Below, piece after piece: positions 17,198 to 24,319 of a DNA stretch of 64,000 bases. The notes under the pieces are model-generated. The model saw only the letters and a list, made by a program, of their open reading frames with translations, ran no database searches and was not told where the DNA came from. The translations under genes and the position numbers were made by a program. This DNA comes from CADEDH01 sp050330635 (GTDB taxonomy: Bacteria; Actinomycetota; Acidimicrobiia; Acidimicrobiales; SZUA-35). The DNA is taken from NCBI GenBank assembly GCA_050330635.1, contig JBHJNQ010000039.1, positions 1 through 64,000 of the forward strand, given 5' to 3'. The first letter of the stretch is position 1. Every line of letters begins with the position of its first letter.

Positions 17198-18283
17198 ATG
17201 ACCCGAGCCCACAATTTCTGCGCCGGACCCTGCACCCTGCCCGTCTCCGTGCTGGAGGAACTGGGAGCCGAGATGGTGTCGTACGGCGACACCGGTACCT
17301 CGGTGATCGAGATGAGCCACCGCAGCCCCGACTACGAGGCCATCCACCACGAGGCCCTGTCGTTGCTGCGGTCGCTGTGGTCGGTTCCCGACGACGTCGA
17401 CATCCTCCTCCTCCAGGGCGGGGCGACGCTCCAGTTCGCCATGGTGCCGATGAACCTGCTCGACGGGTCGGCGCCCGGAGCGGGCTACGTGGTCGGCGGC
17501 AGCTGGGGTTCGAAGGCCATGGGCGACGGGACGAGGGTCGGCCCGGGCTATGTGGCGTGGAGCGGCGAGAGCTCGTCGTACACCCGTATGCCGTCCGCCG
17601 ACGAGGTCCGGGTCGAGCCCGGGACCCGCTACCTCCACGTCACGTCGAACGAGACGATCGAGGGGGTACGGATGAGCGACTTCGCCGGCTTCGGGGTCCC
17701 CCTCGTCGCCGACATGTCGTCCGACTACCTGACCCGCCCGATCGACTGGTCGCTGTTCGACGTCGTCTATGGCGGGGCCCAGAAGAACCTGGGTCCGGCC
17801 GGACTGGCGGTCGTGTTCGTTCGCTCCGAGTTGGTGGCGGAGGGGGGTCGGAGTCTGCCGTCGTACCTCCGCTTCGCCACCCACGCCCAGGCCGACAGCC
17901 TGGCCAACACACCGCCCGTTTTCTCCATCTGGGCCATGGGCAAGGTGCTGCGGTGGATGGAGGGCAACGGCGGGGTGGTGGCCATGGAGAAGCGGGCCGC
18001 CGTACGGTCGGCGCTCGTCTACGACGCCGTCGACTCGAGCGGCGGCTTCTACCGCAACCCGGTCGAGCCGGCCCATCGCTCCCACACCAACATCGTGTTC
18101 CGGCTCCCGACCCCCGAGCTCGAGACCGAGTTCCTCACCCTGGCCGAGGAGGAGCGGTTCCTCAACCTCAAGGGCCATCGCTCGGTCGGCGGGATCAGGG
18201 CCAGCGTCTACAACGGGCTGGAAACCGCCAGCGTGGAGGCGCTCGTGTCCTTCATGGACCGTTTCGCCCAGGAGCAGGGCTGA
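17198..18283 (+). CDS. serC: Phosphoserine aminotransferase
   Basis: A 361-residue PLP enzyme that turns 3-phosphohydroxypyruvate into O-phospho-L-serine. The start HNFCAGPCTLP is the substrate-loop signature. The PLP lysine is in YGGAQKNLGPAGL. EMSHRSPDY and a C-terminal HRSVGGIRASVYN are also typical. GGAG lies 8 bp before the ATG. The gene lies between serA and a DUF1015 gene that starts 4 bp after its stop. Confidence 0.97.
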   Translation: MTRAHNFCAGPCTLPVSVLEELGAEMVSYGDTGTSVIEMSHRSPDYEAIHHEALSLLRSLWSVPDDVDILLLQGGATLQFAMVPMNLLDGSAPGAGYVVGGSWGSKAMGDGTRVGPGYVAWSGESSSYTRMPSADEVRVEPGTRYLHVTSNETIEGVRMSDFAGFGVPLVADMSSDYLTRPIDWSLFDVVYGGAQKNLGPAGLAVVFVRSELVAEGGRSLPSYLRFATHAQADSLANTPPVFSIWAMGKVLRWMEGNGGVVAMEKRAAVRSALVYDAVDSSGGFYRNPVEPAHRSHTNIVFRLPTPELETEFLTLAEEERFLNLKGHRSVGGIRASVYNGLETASVEALVSFMDRFAQEQG

Positions 18284-18287
18284 CCGG

Positions 18288-19514
18288 GTGACGACGCTGG
18301 AGCCGGTGGCGGTCCGGCTGATCGAGCCGGATTGGGTCGGGCGGGTCCCGGCGCCGGCCCACGACGGCCTGACCCCCACCGAACGGCGCCGGCTGATCGA
18401 CGCCAACCCCGATTCCTACCTGGCGGTCACCCGGGCCCCCGACGACCTCGACGACGGGACCGGGCCGACCAGCCCGGAGGGGGCTCTGGCTGCTGGCCGG
18501 GCCTCGCTCGAGCGCCTGCTCCGGGCCGGGGCGTTCTCTCCCCTGCACCGACCGCGCCTCCACCTGTACCGGCTGACGGTCGGGGGGCGGCGTCAGACCG
18601 GCATCGTGGCCGGGGTCCCGGTCGATGCCTACGACGACGGCACGATACGCATCCACGAACAGATCCAGACCGTGCGGGCCGAGCACCTGGCCCGCCACCT
18701 CGAGGTCGTCCGGGCCCAGTCGAGCCCCATCGCCCTGGCCCATCGGCCCCACCCGAGGGTCACGGAGGCGGTGGCCCACCTGACGTCGAGCACCGAACCC
18801 ACGGTCGACTTCGTGACCGACGACGGCCTGGCCCAGCAGGTGTGGCCCGTGACCGAACCCGAGCACGAGCGGCTACTCGTCGAGGCGCTGGCGGACAAGA
18901 CCCTCTACCTCATCGACGGTCATCACCGGGTGGCCGCGGCGTCGATGCTGCGGGCCCGGGCCGGGACCGTTCGGGCGGCGTCGATGCTGTGCGCCGTCTT
19001 CCCCACCGACGAGCTCCATCTCGACGCCTTTCACCGCCTCCTTCCCGGAATCGACGAAGCCGGTCTGCTCCACCGGCTCGCCGCCGCCTCCCTCACCGTC
19101 CGGGCGGTGCCGACACCGGCCGCCCTCGCCGCCCGCGGCCCGGCCGAGCTGGCCCTGATCGTCGGCGGGGCCCTCTACGCCGTCGGAGTCCCGATCGACG
19201 CCACGGTCCCGGCCGACGACATCGTCAACCTCGATCCGGTCCGCCTCCAGCAGCTGATCCTGGGCCCGGTGCTCGGCATCGACGACGGGCAGGACGGCGG
19301 CCGCCTCCGCTACCGTCCGGGTGCCGGCGACGCCGATGACCTTGCGGCGTTGGCGGCCGAAGGGGTCACGGCATTCGCCATGCGTCCGGTGTCGATGGCC
19401 GCCCTCACCGCCGCCTCCGACGCCGGGCGGACCATGCCCTCGAAGTCGACCAACTTCCAGCCCAAGGTCCGCTCCGGTATCTTCCTGCGGCCCCTCGACG
19501 CCGACCGCCCGTAG
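18288..19514 (+). CDS. DUF1015 family protein, third gene of the serine operon
   Basis: A 408-residue cytosolic protein of the DUF1015 family, which has no firmly assigned activity. The hallmark is DGHHR at residues 210-214 within YLIDGHHRVAAASML, with a C-terminal NFQPKVRSGIFLRPL. The DGHHR segment resembles the phosphate-binding motif of the ParB/sulfiredoxin/free-serine-kinase fold; that link is my inference. It starts at a GTG four bases after the serC stop, so it is translationally coupled to serine synthesis. The operon lacks a phosphoserine phosphatase gene, so a role in phosphoserine or serine chemistry is a reasonable guess. Confidence 0.85.
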   Translation: MTTLEPVAVRLIEPDWVGRVPAPAHDGLTPTERRRLIDANPDSYLAVTRAPDDLDDGTGPTSPEGALAAGRASLERLLRAGAFSPLHRPRLHLYRLTVGGRRQTGIVAGVPVDAYDDGTIRIHEQIQTVRAEHLARHLEVVRAQSSPIALAHRPHPRVTEAVAHLTSSTEPTVDFVTDDGLAQQVWPVTEPEHERLLVEALADKTLYLIDGHHRVAAASMLRARAGTVRAASMLCAVFPTDELHLDAFHRLLPGIDEAGLLHRLAAASLTVRAVPTPAALAARGPAELALIVGGALYAVGVPIDATVPADDIVNLDPVRLQQLILGPVLGIDDGQDGGRLRYRPGAGDADDLAALAAEGVTAFAMRPVSMAALTAASDAGRTMPSKSTNFQPKVRSGIFLRPLDADRP

Positions 19515-19538
19515 CAGCGGCCGCCCGGCCATCCCGAG

Positions 19539-19562
19539 CGCCGGGCCGCCCCGAGCCCGGCG
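19539..19562 (+). terminator. Hairpin after the serine operon
   Basis: CGCCGGGC at 19539-19546 pairs with GCCCGGCG at 19555-19562 across an 8-nt loop, 25 bp after the DUF1015 stop. No T-run follows, as is common for actinobacterial terminators. A terminator role is inferred from position. Confidence 0.5.
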
Positions 19563-19654
19563 GACTGCTACCGACCGGGCAACACCCCAAGACCAGGCCG
19601 GGCCGTCACGGGCTGCTGGTCGGCGGCGTCACGGGCGCGGCGGCGAGGTCGAGG

Positions 19655-19686
19655 CGGCCGATGGGCGAGACGGCCGATGGGCGAGA
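19655..19686. repeat. Exact 16-bp tandem duplication
   Basis: CGGCCGATGGGCGAGA occurs twice head to tail, ending 15 bp before the putative -10 of the SRPBCC gene. Each copy holds an ATG, which creates artificial upstream starts. Confidence 0.8.
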
Positions 19687-19701
19687 GGTGGTCCCGATCA
19701 G

Positions 19702-19707
19702 TAGCAT
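19702..19707 (+). promoter_or_regulatory. Putative -10 element for the SRPBCC gene
   Basis: TAGCAT lies exactly 7 bp before the ATG at 19715, which has no Shine-Dalgarno sequence. This predicts a leaderless message. Confidence 0.5.
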
Positions 19708-19714
19708 CCCGTCG

Positions 19715-20197
19715 ATGACCGAGGAACGCCACGCCACCAGCCGTAGGATCGATGCCTCGCCGGCACGGATCTTCGCACTGCTGACCGATCCCGCCACCCA
19801 CGCTGCCATCGACGGTTCCGGGATGGTGGAGGCGGCGATCGACGCCCGACCGATCACCGCCGTGGGCGACACGTTCGACATGGACATGGACCGCACGCCG
19901 ATCGGCGACATTCCCGGACTGGTCAAGTACAAGGTCCGCAACCACGTCACCCGCTTCGAGCAGGACCGGCTGATCGAATGGACCACCGGCGGTATCGACC
20001 TGCCCCCGGTCGATCACCTCTATGGATGGGTGCTCGAGGCCGTCGGCGACGGTCAGACCGAGGTCACCCACTACTGCGACTGGTCGGGCATCTCCGACGA
20101 GGCGCGGGTCCGCAGCTCGTGGCCGATCGTCCCGCTGCCCATGCTCGAGACGTCGATCGACAACCTGGAACGGCTCGCCACCGACAGCACCAGCTGA
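19715..20197 (+). CDS. SRPBCC-family (START-like) protein
   Basis: At 160 residues this looks like a polyketide cyclase/dehydrase-type SRPBCC domain, a hydrophobic-ligand pocket fold. The pattern RRIDASPARIFALLTDPATH at the N-terminus, a central WTTGG turn and the long C-terminal helix (PMLETSIDNLERLA) fit. The ATG at 19715 is preferred over 19661, which lies inside a tandem duplication. The ligand and role are unknown. It stands alone between the serine operon and convergent rsmB. Confidence 0.75.
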   Translation: MTEERHATSRRIDASPARIFALLTDPATHAAIDGSGMVEAAIDARPITAVGDTFDMDMDRTPIGDIPGLVKYKVRNHVTRFEQDRLIEWTTGGIDLPPVDHLYGWVLEAVGDGQTEVTHYCDWSGISDEARVRSSWPIVPLPMLETSIDNLERLATDSTS

Positions 20198-20268
20198 GGC
20201 CAGGCGGAGGATCCGGCCACACCGTCACACCGTCACGCTGGCCACCCGCTCGTGACGATCGGCGACGG

Positions 20269-21501
20269 TCAGCGGGGGCCGGGGCGGCGGAGGCGGAAGG
20301 CGAGCATGCCGTCGGTGTCGCCCGGGATGAGCAGGCCGACGGCACCGTCCGGGCCGACCGGCAGCCAGGGTGGGCCTGGTGGGCCCAGGAGTTCCGGGGT
20401 TTCGCCTCCGCTGCGACCCAGCCGGTCGAGGACGGTGGCGGCGACGCCGGCCCCCTCGGCCGAGGTCAGGGTGCAGACGCTGTACGTCAGGATCCCCCCC
20501 GGAGCGAGCAGCTCGAAACCGGCCACCACGAGCTCCACCTGGAGTCGGGCCAGGCGTTCGGGGGTCGCGGCGTCGATCCGCCATCGGGCGTCGGGGCGGC
20601 GGCGGAGGCTGCCGAGGCCGGCGCACGGGGCGTCGATCAGCACCCGGTCGGCCACCCCGGGACGGAAGGGGGGATGGGTCCCGTCGGCCACGACGGTGGC
20701 CACGTCGACACCGAGCCGCGTGGCGTTGGCGGCCACCAGGCCGAGGCGACGGGAACGGAGATCGCCGGCCACGACGGTCGCCCCCACCCCGGCCAGGGCG
20801 GTGGCCTTGCCCCCCGGGGCGGCGCACAGGTCGAGCACGAGCTGCCCCGGTGCGACATCGACGAGGCCGGCCACCAGCTGGGACGCCGGATCCTGGACGT
20901 ACCCGTCGTCGCGCACGGCGGTGACAGCGGCCCGGTTCATGGCCCGCAGGGCGGCCTCGGCCGGTTCGGGGCCCAGGTCGGCGTCGAGGCGGTCGACGAT
21001 CCAATCGGGGTAGCTGAGCGCCGTGGCCCGGTCGGGGTAGGCGACCTCGGCCGCCGCCACCCGCCGCAGGACGGCGTTGACGACCGACCGGCCCCGACCC
21101 CGCACGGCCCCCACGGTGGCGTCGAGGGCGGCATGGGGTGGGGTCTCGAGGAAGGCGAGCTGGTAGGCGCCGACGCGCAGGGCCGCCCGCACCTCGGGTT
21201 CCACGTCGTTCAGGAGGAAGCGGTCGACCAGATGGTCGCAGGCCCGCCGCGCCCTGGTCGTCCCGTAGACCAGTTCGGTGACGAAGTGGCGGTCGGCCGA
21301 GCCCAGATCGGTGCGGTCGAGCATCTCGGGGAGGACGAGGTTGGCGTAGGCGCCGCCCTCGTCGATGCGGACGAGGGCCTCGATGGCGACCCGGCGGGAG
21401 GCCGACCCGGCGGCCGGGCGGGAGGCCGACCCGGGGGCCGGGCGGCGGGCGGCGCCACCCCGACCCCCGGTCCGGCGCGATCGGGCGGGGCGATCAGCCA
21501 A
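20269..21501 (-). CDS. rsmB: 16S rRNA cytosine-5 methyltransferase RsmB
   Basis: A 410-residue enzyme that methylates a cytosine of 16S rRNA (C967 in E. coli). The N-terminal NusB-like RNA-binding domain (about 35-165, ADRHFVTELVYGTTRAR) is followed by a SAM domain with DLCAAPGGKATALA (motif I). The two catalytic-site cysteines are in DAPCAGLGSLRRRPD and YSVCTLTSAE. Residues 1-35 hold a low-complexity basic tail with a duplicated GSASR, coded by a 24-bp repeat (21396-21434). It overlaps fmt by 8 bp. Confidence 0.95.
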   Translation of the reverse strand: MADRPARSRRTGGRGGAARRPAPGSASRPAAGSASRRVAIEALVRIDEGGAYANLVLPEMLDRTDLGSADRHFVTELVYGTTRARRACDHLVDRFLLNDVEPEVRAALRVGAYQLAFLETPPHAALDATVGAVRGRGRSVVNAVLRRVAAAEVAYPDRATALSYPDWIVDRLDADLGPEPAEAALRAMNRAAVTAVRDDGYVQDPASQLVAGLVDVAPGQLVLDLCAAPGGKATALAGVGATVVAGDLRSRRLGLVAANATRLGVDVATVVADGTHPPFRPGVADRVLIDAPCAGLGSLRRRPDARWRIDAATPERLARLQVELVVAGFELLAPGGILTYSVCTLTSAEGAGVAATVLDRLGRSGGETPELLGPPGPPWLPVGPDGAVGLLIPGDTDGMLAFRLRRPGPR

Positions 21502-22378
21502 GCCGCTCCCCCACCGCCAGCTGGACGCCGTTGAGCCAGGCGTCGACCGGCATCGGCGTGCGGCCCTCGGGCTGGACCGTGATCAGGCGGAGGCCGCCCT
21601 CGCCGGTGCCGACGACGGAGCCGGCCAGCTCACCGGCCGGAGGCCCGACAGGCTCGACCGCAGCCTCCAGGACCTTGAGACGACGGCCGCGATGGGTGGT
21701 CCAGGCCCGACCGAGACGGATCACCCGGTCCAGCTCGACCGCCGGCCGGTCGAGGTCGAGACGGAGCTCCGACGGCGCGATCTTGGCCGCATAGGTGACC
21801 TCGCCCGCCTGGGGAACCGGCTCACCGAGCCCCTCCCGCAGGGTGTCGACGAGCAGGGCGGATCCGGCGTCGACGAGGCGGGCCCGGAGCGAGTCGAGGG
21901 TGTCGTCGGGGGCGATGTCGACGTCACGGCACCGGTAGAGGGCGCCGGTGTCGAGCTCGGAGGCGATGTCCATGAGGCACACCCCGGTGCGGGGGTCGCC
22001 GGCCAGCAGGGCCCGTTCCACCGGCGCCGCCCCCCGCCACCGCGGCAGGAGGGAGAAGTGGATGTTGATCATGGGGACGACCTCGAGCACCGCATCGGGG
22101 ATGAGGCGGCCGTAGGCCACCACCACACCCAGGTCGGCGCCCGCTACTACGCAGTCGTCGAGACGGTCGGTGACGGCGAGGCCGAGATCGATGGCCGCCG
22201 CCTTCACCGGCGACGGACTGCGCTCCGCCCCCCGGCCCCGGCGCTTGTCGACTCCGGTGACCACGAGAGCGATGTCGAAGCCGGCGCCGTGGAGGGCGAC
22301 CAACGGGGGAACGGCAACCGCCGGCGTGCCGAGATAGACCAGGCGTGACGGGTGGCGCGGAGGCCGGGCCAGCGTCAC
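21494..22378 (-). CDS. fmt: Methionyl-tRNA formyltransferase
   Basis: A 294-residue enzyme that formylates initiator Met-tRNA using 10-formyltetrahydrofolate. YLGTPAVAVPPL begins the Rossmann domain. INIHFSLLPRWRGAAPVERA contains the catalytic Asn-His, and the tRNA-binding C-terminal domain starts near residue 205. I chose the GTG at 22378, which overlaps the def stop as GTGA; longer open sequence upstream is inside def. The def-fmt-rsmB order is classic and links formylation to deformylation. Confidence 0.96.
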   Translation of the reverse strand: MTLARPPRHPSRLVYLGTPAVAVPPLVALHGAGFDIALVVTGVDKRRGRGAERSPSPVKAAAIDLGLAVTDRLDDCVVAGADLGVVVAYGRLIPDAVLEVVPMINIHFSLLPRWRGAAPVERALLAGDPRTGVCLMDIASELDTGALYRCRDVDIAPDDTLDSLRARLVDAGSALLVDTLREGLGEPVPQAGEVTYAAKIAPSELRLDLDRPAVELDRVIRLGRAWTTHRGRRLKVLEAAVEPVGPPAGELAGSVVGTGEGGLRLITVQPEGRTPMPVDAWLNGVQLAVGERLG

Positions 22379-22932
22379 GGCAGGGACAGACCGCAGGCCG
22401 AGCGCTTCTCCCGCCGTCGACCCCTGTCGCCGCCCCCCTCGACGTCGACGAAGGTCTCCCGCACGATCCGCATCGCCTCCTTGCGGGTGTCGGCGTCGAG
22501 GCGGTCGACCAGTATCACGCCATCGAGATGGTCGAGCTCGTGCTGGAACAGCCGGGCCAGCAGCTCGTCGGCCTCGATCGACACCTCGTTGCCGTCGAGG
22601 TCGTAGCCGGTGAGATGGATCTCCTTGGGGCGTACGATCTCCCACGACAGGCCGGGCACCGACAGGCACCCCTCGTCGTAGACCCATTCGCCCCGCGACT
22701 CGCAGATCACGGGGTTGATCAGGACCTGCGGTCCGTCGCCGACGTCGTACACGAAGAGGCGGCGCTGCACGCCCACCTGGGGGGCGGCCAGGCCGAGGCC
22801 GGGCTCGGCGTACATCGTCTCCAGCATGTCGTCGGCCAGCTTGGCGAGCTTGCCGTCGATGTCGGTGACCTCGTCCGCCACCTTGCGCAACACCGGGTCA
22901 CCGAACACTCGGATGGCGTAGGGGGAGGGCAT
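22375..22932 (-). CDS. def: Peptide deformylase
   Basis: A 185-residue metalloenzyme that removes the N-formyl group from nascent proteins. All three motifs are intact: GLAAPQVG, EGCLS and HELDH. The basic C-terminal tail (RGRRREKRS) is longer than in E. coli. A -10-like TAGCCT ends 7 bp before the ATG and there is no Shine-Dalgarno sequence, so the message is probably leaderless. The start is back to back with a + strand methylase gene. Confidence 0.97.
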   Translation of the reverse strand: MPSPYAIRVFGDPVLRKVADEVTDIDGKLAKLADDMLETMYAEPGLGLAAPQVGVQRRLFVYDVGDGPQVLINPVICESRGEWVYDEGCLSVPGLSWEIVRPKEIHLTGYDLDGNEVSIEADELLARLFQHELDHLDGVILVDRLDADTRKEAMRIVRETFVDVEGGGDRGRRREKRSACGLSLP

Positions 22933-22939
22933 GGTTCCA

Positions 22940-22949
22940 AGGCTACCGT
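22940..22949. promoter_or_regulatory. Overlapping divergent -10 elements of def and the methylase
   Basis: On the - strand TAGCCT (22945-22940) lies 7 bp before the def ATG. On the + strand TACCGT (22944-22949) lies 8 bp before an in-frame GTG of the methylase gene. The two hexamers share the central TA pair at 22944-22945, forming one symmetric core that could open in both directions. Both messages would be leaderless. Confidence 0.55.
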
Positions 22950-22957
22950 TGGCCCTG

Positions 22958-23620
22958 GTGGTACCCCCCGGACAGACCTCGCACTACTTCGACGACGACC
23001 CCTCCGCCCCGTCGGCCACCCGCACGGTGGCCCTCGTGCTCCCCGACCTCCGACTCGAGCTGACGACCGACCGCGGGGTGTTCGGGCGCGATCGCGTCGA
23101 CCCCGGGACCAAGCTGCTCCTGCTGGAGGCCCCGGCGGGGCCGCTGGGGCCAGCGGCCGTTCACGACGGGCCGGCGGTCCTCGTCGATGTGGGGGCCGGC
23201 TACGGGCCGATCGCCTGCGCCCTGGCCCTCCGCAATCCGGAGGCGACGGTGTGGGCGGTCGAGGTCAACGCCCGGGCCCGCGACCTGTGCCGGACCAACG
23301 CCACCGCCGCCGGGTTGACGAACGTGATGGTCGCCGCCCCCGACGACGTGCCGGACGATCTGGTGGTCGATGGGCTGTGGTCCAATCCGCCGATCCGGAT
23401 CGGCAAGGCCGCCCTCCACGAGCTGGTCGTGACCTGGCTCGACCGACTCGGGCCGGGAGCGATGGCCCATCTCGTCGTCCAGCGCCACCTGGGAGCCGAC
23501 AGCCTGGCCCGATGGCTGGTGCAGCGGGGCCACGGCGTCGAGCGGCGAGCCTCCCGCCAGGGTTACCGCCTGCTCGACGTGACCCCGACCGAAGATCGGG
23601 CCGGGGGCGACGGGCCGTGA
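22958..23620 (+). CDS. RsmC-like class I methyltransferase
   Basis: A 220-residue SAM methylase with the small-domain (MTS/RsmC) pattern. It begins PGQTSHYFDDDPS, followed by VDVGAGYGPIACALAL (SAM motif I), VWAVEVNARARDL (motif II) and WSNPPIRIGK. The NPPIR motif is typical of enzymes acting on exocyclic guanine amines in rRNA. I prefer the GTG at 22958 because of the -10 spacing; an ATG at 22931 overlaps the def start codon and is the alternative. The TrmH-like gene follows with a GTGA overlap. The substrate is inferred from the family. Confidence 0.8.
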   Translation: MVPPGQTSHYFDDDPSAPSATRTVALVLPDLRLELTTDRGVFGRDRVDPGTKLLLLEAPAGPLGPAAVHDGPAVLVDVGAGYGPIACALALRNPEATVWAVEVNARARDLCRTNATAAGLTNVMVAAPDDVPDDLVVDGLWSNPPIRIGKAALHELVVTWLDRLGPGAMAHLVVQRHLGADSLARWLVQRGHGVERRASRQGYRLLDVTPTEDRAGGDGP

Positions 23621-24171
23621 GCGGGCCGAAGCCGCTCACTCCCACCGAGCTGAAGCGACTGCACCGACGGTGGCGACGCCAGACCGAGCTCCGGCTGGGG
23701 CTTGTGCTGGACGGGGTCCAGAACCCGTACAACGTCGGCTCCCTGTTCCGGTCGGCGGCCGCCTACCAGGTGGAACTGGTGTACCTCGTCCCGCCATCGC
23801 CGGGGCCCGAGCACCCGGGGGTGGCCAAGACGGCACTGGGGACCCATCGCCAGCTCGACGTCCGCCACGCCGCCACCGGGCCGGGGGCGGTGGCCGAGGC
23901 GAGGGCGGCCGGGCTGGTCACGGTGGCGATCGAGCTGACGGCCGAGGCCCGGCCCCTGTTCGAGCTCGACCTCGGCCCCGCCGTGTGCCTCGTCGTCGGC
24001 CACGAGGACCGCGGCGTCCACCGTGAGACGCTGGCCGCCGTCGATCACGTCGCCTACCTGCCCCAGCGGGGCCGGGTCGGATCGCTCAATGTGGCCCAGG
24101 CCGGCACCGTCGCCCTCTACGAGGCGGCCCGCCAGGGGTGGATGGCCCCCGCCGGCACCGGGCCTTCCTGA
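23617..24171 (+). CDS. TrmH-family RNA 2'-O-methyltransferase
   Basis: A 184-residue SPOUT enzyme without an extra N-terminal domain. Motifs are DGVQNPYNVGSLFRSAAAYQ (motif 1), VVGHEDRGVHRE (motif 2) and GSLNVAQAGTVALYE (motif 3). It starts at a GTG overlapping the previous stop (GTGA). Its size is close to tRNA 2'-O-methylases of the TrmH type; a tRNA or rRNA target is not distinguishable here. Its stop faces the priA 3' end across two repeated hairpins. Confidence 0.88.
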   Translation: MSGPKPLTPTELKRLHRRWRRQTELRLGLVLDGVQNPYNVGSLFRSAAAYQVELVYLVPPSPGPEHPGVAKTALGTHRQLDVRHAATGPGAVAEARAAGLVTVAIELTAEARPLFELDLGPAVCLVVGHEDRGVHRETLAAVDHVAYLPQRGRVGSLNVAQAGTVALYEAARQGWMAPAGTGPS

Positions 24172-24227
24172 GCGCCGCAACGGGCCCGTCGGCCCGGCCC
24201 ATCACGCGGGGTGGGCCCGTCGGCCCC

Positions 24228-24319
24228 GCCCATCTCCCCCCGGGACGATCATGCCCGGGGCGGGTCGACGGCCCGGCCCATCTCGCCCCGGGACGATCAT
24301 GCCCGGGGCGGGTCGACGG
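24228..24319. terminator. Two tandem 48-bp hairpin units between convergent genes
   Basis: Units begin at 24228 and 24276 and are almost identical. The second holds a perfect 9-bp stem: CGCCCCGGG (24284-24292), a 9-nt loop, then CCCGGGGCG (24302-24310). The first has the same hairpin with one mismatch. The priA stop codon sits in the loop of the second hairpin. No T-run is present. Position and symmetry suggest bidirectional terminators for the TrmH-like gene (+) and priA (-). A more diverged partial repeat lies at 24181-24227. Confidence 0.6.
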
